NCBI RefSeq assembly: GCF_000328705.1
Contig: NC_019673.1
Span: 9,296,654-9,360,653 of the forward strand
DNA: 64,000 nucleotides
Reading direction: 5' to 3'
Source of the DNA: Saccharothrix espanaensis DSM 44229
GTDB taxonomy: Bacteria > Actinomycetota > Actinomycetes > Mycobacteriales > Pseudonocardiaceae
Shown: positions 1-9,121 of the stretch, piece by piece
Layout of the letters: each line of letters opens with the position of its first letter
Numbering within the stretch: position 1 is the stretch's first letter
Program-made: the position numbers and the translations under genes
Notes under the pieces: model-generated
Told to the model about the DNA's origin: nothing
Databases searched by the model: none
Seen by the model: the letters and a program-made list of their open reading frames with translations, nothing else

Positions 1-573
1 CACCGCGACGATTCCCAGCACGGCGTCGATCGGTTCGCCGACGACCTCCTCGGCGGTGGCGCGCGGGCTGCGCAGCTTCAGGCCGAGCGCGATCAGCGCC
101 GCGCGCACCACCAGCAGGGCCGTCGCGCCGAGCACCATCACCGGCAGGTCCTGGGTCGGGTCGGTCCAGCCGAGCAGGTACCGGGTGCCGAACACGGCCA
201 GGGCGGTCGCGGACAGCGTGAACACCCAGCGGTGCGACTCGGGGCGCTGCCCCAGCACGCCGTGCAGCGCGGGCCCGAACAGCAGCAGGACCAGCAGGTT
301 GCACGGCAGCGCGATGACGCCGGCGGTGAGGTAGCACAGGTGCGCGGCCCACGGGTTGCGCTCCGACTCGTCCACCCGGTGGCTGTAGATCGAGCTGCCG
401 ATGATCACCGCCCCGGCGGTGCCGGCGATCACGCCGAACCGGGCGACCTCGGCGGGGTCGGGCTGCGGCGACGAGGCGATCACGTACACGACGACCGCGA
501 GGGCGAGGGCGTCCACGAGCAGCCAGTAGGCCAGGGCGGCACGCTTCAGCGTCCACAGTGGCCACGCTCGCAC
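1..573 (-). CDS. Multi-pass membrane protein, N-terminal part, cut by the window edge
   Basis: Reading leftward from a GTG at 571-573 there is an open frame of 191 codons that continues past base 1. A G-rich ribosome-binding stretch (GGGGGTGGG) precedes the GTG. The translation starts VSVRAWPLWTLKRAAL and shows about five hydrophobic helices: residues ~12-35, ~48-65, ~80-102, ~115-137 and ~143-166. The family is not certain. Similar N-terminal membrane modules precede GGDEF signalling domains in actinobacteria, but the catalytic part would lie outside the window, so this is only a guess. The gene is divergent from the sensor kinase at 744. Confidence 0.6.
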   Translation of the reverse strand, partial: MRAWPLWTLKRAALAYWLLVDALALAVVVYVIASSPQPDPAEVARFGVIAGTAGAVIIGSSIYSHRVDESERNPWAAHLCYLTAGVIALPCNLLVLLLFGPALHGVLGQRPESHRWVFTLSATALAVFGTRYLLGWTDPTQDLPVMVLGATALLVVRAALIALGLKLRSPRATAEEVVGEPIDAVLGIVAV

Positions 574-743
574 GCTCAGCCCACCCCCGGCGTCGTAGGA
601 GTCGAATGGCGCGGTGTTCCCGGGAAGTCACACCCAGTGATGACGGCAAGCCTTCCACACGTGGTCGTCGCGGAACAGACGGCCACCTGGGGGTTAGCCA
701 CACCACTCCGACACGGCAAAATCAGGGGTGAAGGGAGCACACC

Positions 744-1883
744 GTGCACACAAATGCCGCCCAGGCGGGTCCATCGGTGACCGAGGACCCCGTCGCGCAC
801 CTCTGGCGGGGAACCGTAGCGCTACGCATCGTGACGTTCCTGTTCGCTCTGGGCAACGCGATCGTGCACCACACGATGTACGCCCGCCCGTGGCTCGCCT
901 GGACGGCGATCGGGGCGATGGCGGCCTGGTCGCTGTTCACGATCCACGCCTACAGCCGGGAGAGCGGCCGGCGGCCGTGGGTGGTGGCCGCGGACCTGGC
1001 CGTCGTGTGCGGGTTGATGTCCCTGTCGCCGTTGATCATGACCGACACCCAGTTCCTCTACAACGTCCCGCTGATCACGACCATCTGGGCGTGCATCCCG
1101 GCGGTGGCCGCCGGCGCGCTCGGCGGGCAGGCCGCAGGCGCGCTGGCGGGCCTGGTGGTCGGCCTGAGCACCTACCTGAACCGGGGCGCGAGCTCCGTCG
1201 ACCTGGTGCGCGACGTCGTCCTGCTGGCGGGCGCCGGCCTGGTCGTCGGCATGGCGTCGAGCACCGCCCGGCGGGCGTCGGCGCGGCTGTCGCAGGCGTT
1301 GCGGACCGAGGCGGCGACGGCCGAGCGCGAGCGCCTCGCCCGGTCGATCCACGACGGCGTGCTCCAGGTCCTGGCCCGGGTCCGCAAGCGCGGATTGGAA
1401 CTGGGCGGCGAAGCGGCGGAACTGGCCGAGCTGGCGGGCGAGCAGGAGGTCGCGCTGCGCTCGCTGGTGGCCGCCGCGCCGACCGAGTCGACAGTGGACG
1501 GTGACGCGGACCTGCGGCCGGCGTTGCAACTGCTGGCCACGCCGAGGGTGCAGGTGTCCACACCGGCCACTCAGGTGATGCTGCCCGCCGCGACCGCGTT
1601 CGAGCTCACCGCGGTGGTGCGCGAGGCGCTGTCCAACGTGGACAAGCACGCCGACGGGGCGAAGGCGTGGGTGCTGCTGGAGGATCTGGGGGAAGAGGTC
1701 GTGCTCAGCGTGCGTGACGACGGACCCGGCATCCCGGACGGGCGGTTGGCGTCGGCCGAGGCCGAGGGTCGGATGGGCATCGCCCAGTCGATCCGCGGCC
1801 GGGTCGAGGCGCTGCGTGGCACGCTGGAGCTGCAGACCGGCCCGGGGGAGGGCACGGAGTGGGAGGTGCGGGTCTACCGATGA
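744..1883 (+). CDS. Sensor histidine kinase (MacS-like, HisKA_3 type)
   Basis: This is a 379-residue membrane kinase. Residues ~25-175 contain several hydrophobic helices (DUF5931-like N-terminus). The phosphoacceptor motif ERLARSIHDGVLQVL places the histidine at H203. The ATP-binding domain follows, with an N box (LSNVDKHADG), a G1 box (DDGPGIPDG) and a G2-like RMGIAQSIRGR. The GTG start at 744 has AGGGAG upstream. Its stop overlaps the start of the response regulator (ATGA at 1880-1883), so the two are translationally coupled. The ligand is unknown, but the DUF1707/LiaF-like gene downstream suggests envelope sensing. Confidence 0.9.
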   Translation: MHTNAAQAGPSVTEDPVAHLWRGTVALRIVTFLFALGNAIVHHTMYARPWLAWTAIGAMAAWSLFTIHAYSRESGRRPWVVAADLAVVCGLMSLSPLIMTDTQFLYNVPLITTIWACIPAVAAGALGGQAAGALAGLVVGLSTYLNRGASSVDLVRDVVLLAGAGLVVGMASSTARRASARLSQALRTEAATAERERLARSIHDGVLQVLARVRKRGLELGGEAAELAELAGEQEVALRSLVAAAPTESTVDGDADLRPALQLLATPRVQVSTPATQVMLPAATAFELTAVVREALSNVDKHADGAKAWVLLEDLGEEVVLSVRDDGPGIPDGRLASAEAEGRMGIAQSIRGRVEALRGTLELQTGPGEGTEWEVRVYR

Positions 1884-2533
1884 GCGTGTCCGTGATGGTG
1901 GTCGACGACCACCCGCTGTGGCGTGACGGTGTCGCGCGGGACCTGGCCGAACGCGGGTTCGAGGTGGTCGCGACCGCGGGCGACGCGGCGTCGGCGGTGC
2001 GCATCGCGCGCGCCGTGCGGCCCGACGTGGTGCTGATGGACCTCAACCTGGGCGAGCAGTCCGGGGTCGAGGCGACCACGATGATCACCGGGTCGCTGAG
2101 CGACACCAGGGTGCTGGTGCTGTCCGCGAGCGGTGAGCACGACGACGTGCTGGAGGCCGTGAAGGCCGGCGCGTCGGGGTACCTGGTCAAGTCGGCGTCG
2201 GCCGACGAGCTGGTCGAGGCGGTGAACCGGACGGCCGCCGGCGACGCGGTGTTCACCGCGGGCCTGGCCGGTCTGGTGCTCGGCGAGTACCGGCGGATGG
2301 CGGCGACGCCGGACGAGGACAAACCGCAGCTCACCGACCGGGAGACCGAGGTGCTCCGGCTGGTCGCGAAGGGCCTGACCGCCCGCCAGATCGCGAACCG
2401 CCTGGTCATCTCGCACCGCACCGTGGAGAACCACGTGCAGTCCACCCTGCGGAAGCTGCAACTGCACAACCGTGTCGAGCTGGCGCGCTACGCCATCGAG
2501 CACGGACTCGACGTCGAACCGGAGGGGACATGA
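1880..2533 (+). CDS. LuxR/NarL-family response regulator
   Basis: The 217-residue protein has a receiver domain with acidic pocket D9-D10, phosphoacceptor D54 (VLMDLNLG) and conserved K104 (YLVKSAS), followed by a LuxR-type helix-turn-helix at ~150-205 (LTDRETEVLRLVAKGLT). The ATG at 1880 overlaps the kinase stop and is preferred over an in-frame upstream start at 1859 inside the kinase gene. It is the partner of the upstream kinase and overlaps the next gene by ATGA at 2530-2533, giving a three-gene operon. Confidence 0.93.
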   Translation: MSVSVMVVDDHPLWRDGVARDLAERGFEVVATAGDAASAVRIARAVRPDVVLMDLNLGEQSGVEATTMITGSLSDTRVLVLSASGEHDDVLEAVKAGASGYLVKSASADELVEAVNRTAAGDAVFTAGLAGLVLGEYRRMAATPDEDKPQLTDRETEVLRLVAKGLTARQIANRLVISHRTVENHVQSTLRKLQLHNRVELARYAIEHGLDVEPEGT

Positions 2534-3150
2534 CGGATCCGAGGCAGTGGCGGGTGTCCGACGCCGAGCGCGAGCACGTGGTGGAGCTGTTGCAGAAGGC
2601 GGTCGGGCGCGGGCTGATCACGCTGGACGAGTTCACCGAGCGGTCCGACACGGCGCTGGCGGCCAAGACCCGCGAGGAGCTCAACGTCGTGCTGCTCGAC
2701 CTGACCGGGCTGGTCAGCACCGAGCAGCAGCAGTTCGCGGCGGTGCAGGGGCTGGCCGCCGGGCACGCGCCGGGCGCGGTGGCGGGTTTCGGGCAGGACC
2801 GGCAGGTGGAGCTGAAGTCCACCTTCTCGTCGGTGCGCCGCAAGGGCTCGTGGGTCGTGCCGCGCACGATGGTCGTGCGCAGCCGGATGGGGTCGACGGA
2901 CCTCGACTTCCGCGAGGCGACCATCGCGCACGCGGTGGTGGACATCGAGCTGGACGTGATGGCCGGGTCGGTGAAGCTGGTGCTGCCGGAGGGCGCCTCG
3001 GTGGACGCGGACGGCGTGCAGCTGGCGGCGGGGTCGTTGAAGGACAAGGTCGGCGGGGCCGGCGGCCGGCCGCACTTCGTGCTGCGCGGGAACGTGACCG
3101 GCGGGTCGCTGGAGATCAAGACGAAGGGCAGGTGGTTCGGCAACGCCTGA
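2530..3150 (+). CDS. DUF1707 protein with LiaF-like C-terminal region
   Basis: The 206-residue protein begins with a DUF1707 (SHOCT-like) domain: RVSDAEREHVVELLQKAVGRG, then LDEFTERSDTALAAKT (residues ~8-60). The C-terminal half is beta-rich (KSTFSSVRRKGSWVVP, VDIELDVMAGSVKLVLP) and resembles the cell-wall-active antibiotic response (LiaF C-terminal) fold. No membrane segment is obvious. It is the third gene of the operon and overlaps the response regulator. It is probably an accessory or output protein of the two-component system, but its molecular role is unknown. Confidence 0.8.
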   Translation: MTDPRQWRVSDAEREHVVELLQKAVGRGLITLDEFTERSDTALAAKTREELNVVLLDLTGLVSTEQQQFAAVQGLAAGHAPGAVAGFGQDRQVELKSTFSSVRRKGSWVVPRTMVVRSRMGSTDLDFREATIAHAVVDIELDVMAGSVKLVLPEGASVDADGVQLAAGSLKDKVGGAGGRPHFVLRGNVTGGSLEIKTKGRWFGNA

Positions 3151-3207
3151 CGCGGTGCCGCGCCGATCGCCTCGCGACCGGGTCGACGGGTCTGCTTCGA
3201 TCGCGGG

Positions 3208-3607
3208 ATGTGGACGGGGGAGAAGGTCCGGCTGCGGGCGGTCGAGCCGGAGGACTGGACGGCGTTCCGGCGGTTCGACGCGCTGTCCACGTCGGGCGTA
3301 CGTGCGGGCCGGGCGGTTCTCGTACGGGATCGGGATCGGGCGGGAGCACCAGCGGCGCGGGTACGCGGCGGAGGTCGTGGTGCTGCCGCTGACCTACATG
3401 TTCGGCGAGCGCCGGCTGCACAAGTGCGCGGTGTCGGTGCACGCGTTCAACTCGGCGTCCGTCGCGCTGCACGAGAAGCTCGGCTTCCGGCACGAGGGCC
3501 TGCTGCGCGACCACGAGTTCTTCGCCGGACGGCACCACGACGTCGTGCTGATGGGCCTGACCGCACCGGAGTTCGCGACCACCCACCCGTTCCCGCCGGT
3601 GCGGTGA
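3208..3607 (+). pseudogene. GNAT N-acetyltransferase, broken by internal deletion and frame change
   Basis: Two reading frames together resemble one GNAT enzyme. The N-terminal part starts at ATG 3208 (MWTGEKVRLRAVEPEDW, the usual opening of RimJ/RimL-like acetyltransferases) and runs sensibly for ~25 codons. The C-terminal part lies in another frame from ~3305 to the stop at 3605-3607: it has the acetyl-CoA loop (REHQRRGYAAEVV) and the final SVALHEKLGFRHEG. The middle ~60 residues of a normal ~180-190 residue protein are missing and the frame differs, so a deletion is likely. A sequencing error alone would not explain the missing segment. Confidence 0.7.
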
Positions 3608-3617
3608 CCGCGCCGGT

Positions 3618-3830
3618 TCACCGGGTGCCGGCCGCCCGCTCCCGCATCGCGTCCAACGCCTCCTGACCGGCACTGATCATCTTGACCAGCGCCGCCGTGC
3701 TGAAGGTCAGTTCGACCTGTCCGCCGGGGAAGGTGAACTTGGCCCAGTCCGCGCCGGTCTGGTGCGTGATGCGCACGTCGTCGTCGAAGTCGGCGGCGGT
3801 CCAGAGTTCGGGCTTCGACACGTCGATCAT
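3618..3830 (-). CDS. Small protein divergent from XRE/DUF397 cassette 1
   Basis: This is a 70-residue acidic protein with an ATG at 3828-3830 behind a GGGAGTG ribosome-binding site. No named family was recognised. A beta-rich N-terminal half (VRITHQTGADWAKFTF) leads into VELTFSTAALVKMIS and an amphipathic C-terminal helix. The same pattern (IEITLSTSHVRTLFE) appears in the protein at 26942-27445, which is also divergent from an XRE/DUF397 cassette, so the two look related. The gene shares a ~180 bp promoter region with the regulator at 4008. Confidence 0.75.
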   Translation of the reverse strand: MIDVSKPELWTAADFDDDVRITHQTGADWAKFTFPGGQVELTFSTAALVKMISAGQEALDAMRERAAGTR

Positions 3831-3850
3831 GGCGGCACTCCCAGAGAATT

Positions 3851-3863
3851 GAGTAAGTTACTC
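3851..3863. promoter_or_regulatory. Palindrome in the divergent promoter of cassette 1
   Basis: GAGTAA-G-TTACTC is a perfect 6+6 inverted repeat 21 bp upstream of the small-protein start. A second direct copy, GAGTAAGTT, lies at 3895-3903. These are candidate operator sites, probably for the XRE regulator encoded at 4008. Confidence 0.45.
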
Positions 3864-4007
3864 GTTTGATTACCTCAGCGTGGTCGATGCTAGCGAGTAA
3901 GTTGCCGAATACCCGGTAACCAAACGGGTGAAAGTGCTGCTGCGGGTGCGGGCCCGTCGAGGCGGCAGGATGTAGCGGATCCCCCGCCGACACGTGAGGA
4001 CCACGGC

Positions 4008-4847
4008 ATGACGTCACCGGCAGCGACGACCTACCGCGTCGTGCTCGGCATCTTCCTGCGCAGCCTCCGCGAGCGCGCCGGACTGTCCCCGACCGAGATC
4101 GCGCAGCGGTTCGGCTGGTACGGCGTCGGCAAGGTCAGCAAGCTCGAAGCCGGGACCGTGCGGCTGACCGAGGAAGAGCTGACCGGACTCCTCGACGCGT
4201 ACGGCGTCACCGAACCCGAAGCCGCCAAGCTCCACGAGTTCGGCGCGGTCGCCCGCACCCGCACCGGCGGCGGGCGCACACCGGCTTGGGGCGACACCTA
4301 CAAGGTCCTCGAAGCCCACGCGTCCGAGATCAAGACTTATCGGGAGACCGTGCTGCCCGGCACAGTCCAGACCGAGGACTACGCACGGGCCCTGTTGTCC
4401 ATGTCGCTCACGACGCCGCCCTCCGAGGTCGCGGGGGCCGCGCGCGAACGTGCCACCCGCCAAGCCCTTCTCACGTCCGACAACCCGCCGGGCTTCTGGC
4501 TCGTCGTCGCGGAACCCGCGCTGCTACGCCCGATCGGTGGCACCGAAGCATTCCGCGCCCAGTTGGAACGACTGCGCGAACTGGTCGACCTGCCGCACGT
4601 CACGTTCCAGGTGCTGCCGTTGGAGCAGGGCGAGCACCACGCCGTCGGCACGCCGTTCACCTTGCTGCGCTTGAACGTCCCGGCGCTGTCGATCGCGTAC
4701 CTCGAAGGTCTGACCGACGCCAACTACCTGGACCACCCCAAGGAGACCGACGTCTACACGCTGGCGTTCGACCGGCTCCGGGTGACGGCCTTGGACGACC
4801 GGACATCGGCGAAGATGTTGGATCGTCGGATCAGCGAACTCAAGTAG
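4008..4847 (+). CDS. XRE-family regulator with DUF5753 domain (cassette 1)
   Basis: The 279-residue protein has an N-terminal helix-turn-helix (LRSLRERAGLSPTEIAQRF ... KVSKLEAG, residues ~15-65) and a C-terminal DUF5753 domain (~95-275), including the typical ETVLPGTVQTEDYARALL and FQVLPLEQGEHHAVGTPF segments. In actinomycetes such regulators are usually paired with a small DUF397 protein, which here follows 16 bp downstream. Targets are not known. Self-regulation through the upstream palindrome is an inference. Confidence 0.9.
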   Translation: MTSPAATTYRVVLGIFLRSLRERAGLSPTEIAQRFGWYGVGKVSKLEAGTVRLTEEELTGLLDAYGVTEPEAAKLHEFGAVARTRTGGGRTPAWGDTYKVLEAHASEIKTYRETVLPGTVQTEDYARALLSMSLTTPPSEVAGAARERATRQALLTSDNPPGFWLVVAEPALLRPIGGTEAFRAQLERLRELVDLPHVTFQVLPLEQGEHHAVGTPFTLLRLNVPALSIAYLEGLTDANYLDHPKETDVYTLAFDRLRVTALDDRTSAKMLDRRISELK

Positions 4848-4863
4848 CGAAAGGGGCACCCAC

Positions 4864-5061
4864 ATGCCGGCCCCGGACTTCCCCACCGCACGCTGGCGCA
4901 AGGCCAGTTACACCGAGGGCAACGACAACTGCGTCGAAGTGGCGCGCGTGACAGGCGTCGTGGCCTTGCGGGACTCGAAGAACCGCACCGGTCCCGTGCT
5001 GGCGTTCCCGGCGGCGAGCTTCGCCGGACTGCTGGACGGGCTCAAGACCGGACGGGTCTGA
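4864..5061 (+). CDS. DUF397 protein (cassette 1)
   Basis: The 65-residue protein shows the DUF397 signature: W-RKASYTEGNDNCVEVA, then VALRDSKNRTGPVLAFP and a short C-terminal helix. It lies immediately after the XRE-DUF5753 gene in the same direction, with GAAAGGGG just upstream of its ATG. DUF397 proteins are known partners of these regulators in Streptomyces (for example in whiJ-like loci), although the mechanism is poorly defined. Confidence 0.88.
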   Translation: MPAPDFPTARWRKASYTEGNDNCVEVARVTGVVALRDSKNRTGPVLAFPAASFAGLLDGLKTGRV

Positions 5062-5196
5062 CGTCACGTGGGCGGGACGCGCGTCCCGCCCACCCGTCAC
5101 ACCCGGTCGTACACCGTCACCACGACCACGACCACGACCACCGACAAAACCGGTCCCTGTCCTGCGCGATCGGGCCCGCACCCCGAGGATCGGGGG

Positions 5197-6660
5197 ATGC
5201 GTTGCCTTGTCACCGGAGCGACCGGGTACCTCGGCGGGCGGCTGGTGCCGCGCCTGCTCGCCGAGGGCCACGAAGTCCGTTGTCTCGTGCGGGACCCCGG
5301 GAAGCTCCGGGACGTGCCGTGGGCGTCCGAGGTGGAGGTGGTGCGGGGTGACGTGCTGGACGCCTCGACGTTGTCCGCCGCAGTGGACGGCATCGACGTC
5401 GTGCACTACCTCGTCCACTCGCTGAACAACTCCGACTTCGCCGACGCCGACCGCAAGGCCGCCGAGAACACCGCGCGGGCCGCCGAACGGGCCCGGGTCA
5501 AGCGGATCGTCTACCTGGGCGGGCTGCACCCGGAGGGGGGCCACCTCTCGCCGCACCTGGCCTCCCGCAAGGAGGTCGGGGACATCTTCCTGGCCTCCGG
5601 GGTGCCGGCGGTGGTGTTCCAGGCGGCGGTGATCATCGGGTCCGGGTCGGCCAGCTTCGAGATGCTGCGCTACCTGTCCGAGCGCCTGCCGGTGATGGTC
5701 GCCCCGCGCTGGGTGCACAACCGGATCCAGCCGATCGCGGTCCGGGACGTGCTCCGCTACCTGGTGGAGGCGGTGAGCCTGCCGGACGGGATCAACCGGA
5801 CGTTCGACATCGGCGGCCCGGACGTCCTGACCTACGAGGACATGATGGTGCGGTACGCGCGGGTGGCCCGGCTGCTCCCGCGCAAAGTCGTCGGGGTGCC
5901 GTTCCTGACGCCGAAGTTGTCATCACATTGGGTGAACCTGATAACGCCTGTGCCGCGTTCGATCGCCGCGCCGCTGATCGAGTCCCTGGTGCACGAGGTG
6001 GTGTGCCGCGAGGACGACGTCCTGCGCCTGCTGCCCGGACCGACCACCGGCTACGACCGGGCCGTGGAACTCGCGCTGGCCAAGATCATGGACGCCGACG
6101 TGGAGACCCGGTGGTCGAACGCCTCGCTGCCGGGCGCGCCGTCCGACCCGCTGCCGACCGACCCGGACTGGTCCGGCGGCTCGTCCTACGCCGACGTCCG
6201 CGAGCAGCCGACGAAAGCCTCGCCGCAGCAGCTCTGGGCGGTCGTCGAGGGCATCGGCGGCGAGCACGGCTGGTACTCGTTCCCGCTGGCCTGGGCCGTG
6301 CGGGGGTGGCTGGACCGGCTGGCCGGCGGGGTCGGGCTGCGGCGCGGCCGGCGCGACCCCCGCCGGCTGCACGTGGGCGAGGCGCTGGACTGGTGGCGGG
6401 TCGAGGAGATCGAGCGCGGCCGGCTGCTGCGGCTGCGCGCGGAGATGCGGGTGCCCGGCCTGGCGTGGCTGGAGCTCCAGGTGTCCGACGACGGCGAGGG
6501 CGGCTCCACCTACCGCCAGCGCGCGGTCTTCGTGCCGCGCGGACTGGCCGGGCACCTCTACTGGTGGGCCGTCTGGCCGTTCCACGGCCTGGTGTTCGGC
6601 GGCATGGTCCGCAACATCACCAGTGAAGCGGAGCTTACAAGCGAGTTCAGAAAGTCCTGA
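5197..6660 (+). CDS. NAD(P)-binding SDR protein fused to DUF2867
   Basis: The 487-residue protein opens directly with an atypical-SDR nucleotide-binding motif (MRCLVTGATGYLGGRLVPRL), which fixes the ATG at 5197 behind a G-rich stretch. Residues 1-~300 are NmrA/SDR-like (VEVVRGDVLD, VVHYLVHS, GLHPEGGHLSPHLASR). Residues ~340-480 match a DUF2867/polyketide-cyclase-like region (GWYSFPLAWAVRGWLDRLAGG; WWAVWPFHGLVFGGM). This fusion is common in actinobacteria, but the substrate is unknown. A short (CACGAC)n run at ~5117-5140 precedes the gene. Confidence 0.85.
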   Translation: MRCLVTGATGYLGGRLVPRLLAEGHEVRCLVRDPGKLRDVPWASEVEVVRGDVLDASTLSAAVDGIDVVHYLVHSLNNSDFADADRKAAENTARAAERARVKRIVYLGGLHPEGGHLSPHLASRKEVGDIFLASGVPAVVFQAAVIIGSGSASFEMLRYLSERLPVMVAPRWVHNRIQPIAVRDVLRYLVEAVSLPDGINRTFDIGGPDVLTYEDMMVRYARVARLLPRKVVGVPFLTPKLSSHWVNLITPVPRSIAAPLIESLVHEVVCREDDVLRLLPGPTTGYDRAVELALAKIMDADVETRWSNASLPGAPSDPLPTDPDWSGGSSYADVREQPTKASPQQLWAVVEGIGGEHGWYSFPLAWAVRGWLDRLAGGVGLRRGRRDPRRLHVGEALDWWRVEEIERGRLLRLRAEMRVPGLAWLELQVSDDGEGGSTYRQRAVFVPRGLAGHLYWWAVWPFHGLVFGGMVRNITSEAELTSEFRKS

Positions 6661-6696
6661 TGGACTGCACAAGCGCGACGGGAGCACACTGCCGGC

Positions 6697-7731
6697 ATGA
6701 AGGCACTGGTCAAGGCGACCGCCGGGCCGGGACTGTCGCTGACCGACGTCCCCGACCCCACCCCCGGCCCCACCGACGTGGTCGTCCGCGTGCTGCGCAC
6801 CGGGATCTGCGGCACCGACCTGCACATCGACTCGTGGGACGACTGGGCGGCGCACAACATCAAGGCCCCCCTCGTCCTGGGCCACGAGTTCGTCGGCGAG
6901 GTGGTCGAGACCGGGCCTTCGGTGACCGGCGTCAAGGTCGGCGACCTGGTCAGCGGCGAGGGCCACCTGGTCTGCGGCACGTGCCGCAACTGCAAGGCCG
7001 GCCGCCGCCACCTCTGCGCGCACACCAGGGGCCTGGGCGTGCACAGCGACGGCGCGTTCGCCGCGTACGTCGTGCTGCCAGAGGAGAACGCGTGGGTCCA
7101 CCGCGCGCCCGTCGACCTCGACGTGGCCGCGATCTTCGACCCGTTCGGCAACGCCGTGCACACCGCGCTGTCCTTCCCGGTGATCGGCGAGGACGTGCTG
7201 ATCACCGGCGCGGGCCCGATCGGCATCATGGCCGCCGCCGTCGCCAAGCACGCGGGCGCGCGCAACGTCGTGATCACCGACGTCAGCGACCACCGGCTGG
7301 ACATCGCCCGCAAGGTCGGCGTCGACCTGGCGCTCAACGTCGCCGAGCACACCATCGCCGACGCGCAGCGCGAACTGGGCATGTCCGAGGGCTTCGACGT
7401 CGGCATGGAGATGTCCGGCAAGCCCGTCGCCCTCCAGGACATGATCGGCAACATGGCGCACGGCGGCCGCATCGCGATCCTGGGCCTGCCCGCCGAGCAG
7501 TTCCCCGTCGACTGGAGCAGCGTCGTGCTGAAGATGCTGCACATCAAGGGGATCTACGGCCGGGAGATGTTCGAGACCTGGTACTCGATGTCCGTGCTGC
7601 TGCAACGCGACCTCGACCTGACACCGGTGATCACGCACCGGTTCGACTACACGGCGCACGAAGAGGCCTTCGCCACCGCACGCGAAGGCAAGTGCGGCAA
7701 GGTCATCCTCGACTGGACGGGAGCCAACTGA
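6697..7731 (+). CDS. tdh: L-threonine 3-dehydrogenase
   Basis: The 344-residue zinc alcohol dehydrogenase-family enzyme oxidises L-threonine to 2-amino-3-ketobutyrate with NAD+. Catalytic zinc ligands are visible at C38 (GICGTDLH) and H63-E64 (LGHEF). The four structural-zinc cysteines are C93, C96, C99 and C107. The nucleotide-binding segment ITGAGPIGIMAAAVAKHAGA is near residue 170. Its stop codon abuts the ATG of kbl, which carries out the next step, so the pair forms the threonine-to-glycine operon. Length is normal for the family. Confidence 0.96.
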   Translation: MKALVKATAGPGLSLTDVPDPTPGPTDVVVRVLRTGICGTDLHIDSWDDWAAHNIKAPLVLGHEFVGEVVETGPSVTGVKVGDLVSGEGHLVCGTCRNCKAGRRHLCAHTRGLGVHSDGAFAAYVVLPEENAWVHRAPVDLDVAAIFDPFGNAVHTALSFPVIGEDVLITGAGPIGIMAAAVAKHAGARNVVITDVSDHRLDIARKVGVDLALNVAEHTIADAQRELGMSEGFDVGMEMSGKPVALQDMIGNMAHGGRIAILGLPAEQFPVDWSSVVLKMLHIKGIYGREMFETWYSMSVLLQRDLDLTPVITHRFDYTAHEEAFATAREGKCGKVILDWTGAN

Positions 7732-8922
<1,191 letters not shown>

Positions 8923-9040
8923 CCCGTGGAGCGGATCGGGTAACGCCCGCCCGTGGACCGTGCCCGGCTGCCCGGCGAAAGGTAGCCGCGTGGTGCTCGG
9001 CACGCCGGCCGGTTCGTACGGCGCGATGGCCGCCTGGCCG

Positions 9041-9076
9041 GTCGACTCGGCGGTCGACTCGGCGGTCGACTCGGGC
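9041..9076. repeat. Three 12-bp tandem repeats
   Basis: GTCGACTCGGCG occurs at 9041-9052 and 9053-9064, with a near copy (two final mismatches) at 9065-9076. The array lies between kbl and the LysR gene, ~45 bp upstream of the latter. It is either a small slippage array or a spaced set of binding sites. Confidence 0.85.
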
Positions 9077-9121
9077 CAGGGTGAGCGGACCGGACCCCGG
9101 GGCTGACCAGACAATGGGCCG

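Noticed and set aside
5117..5140. (CACGAC)n run as a regulatory element
   Set aside because: It is a short simple-sequence run in a GC-rich gap with no palindrome or spacing to a promoter.
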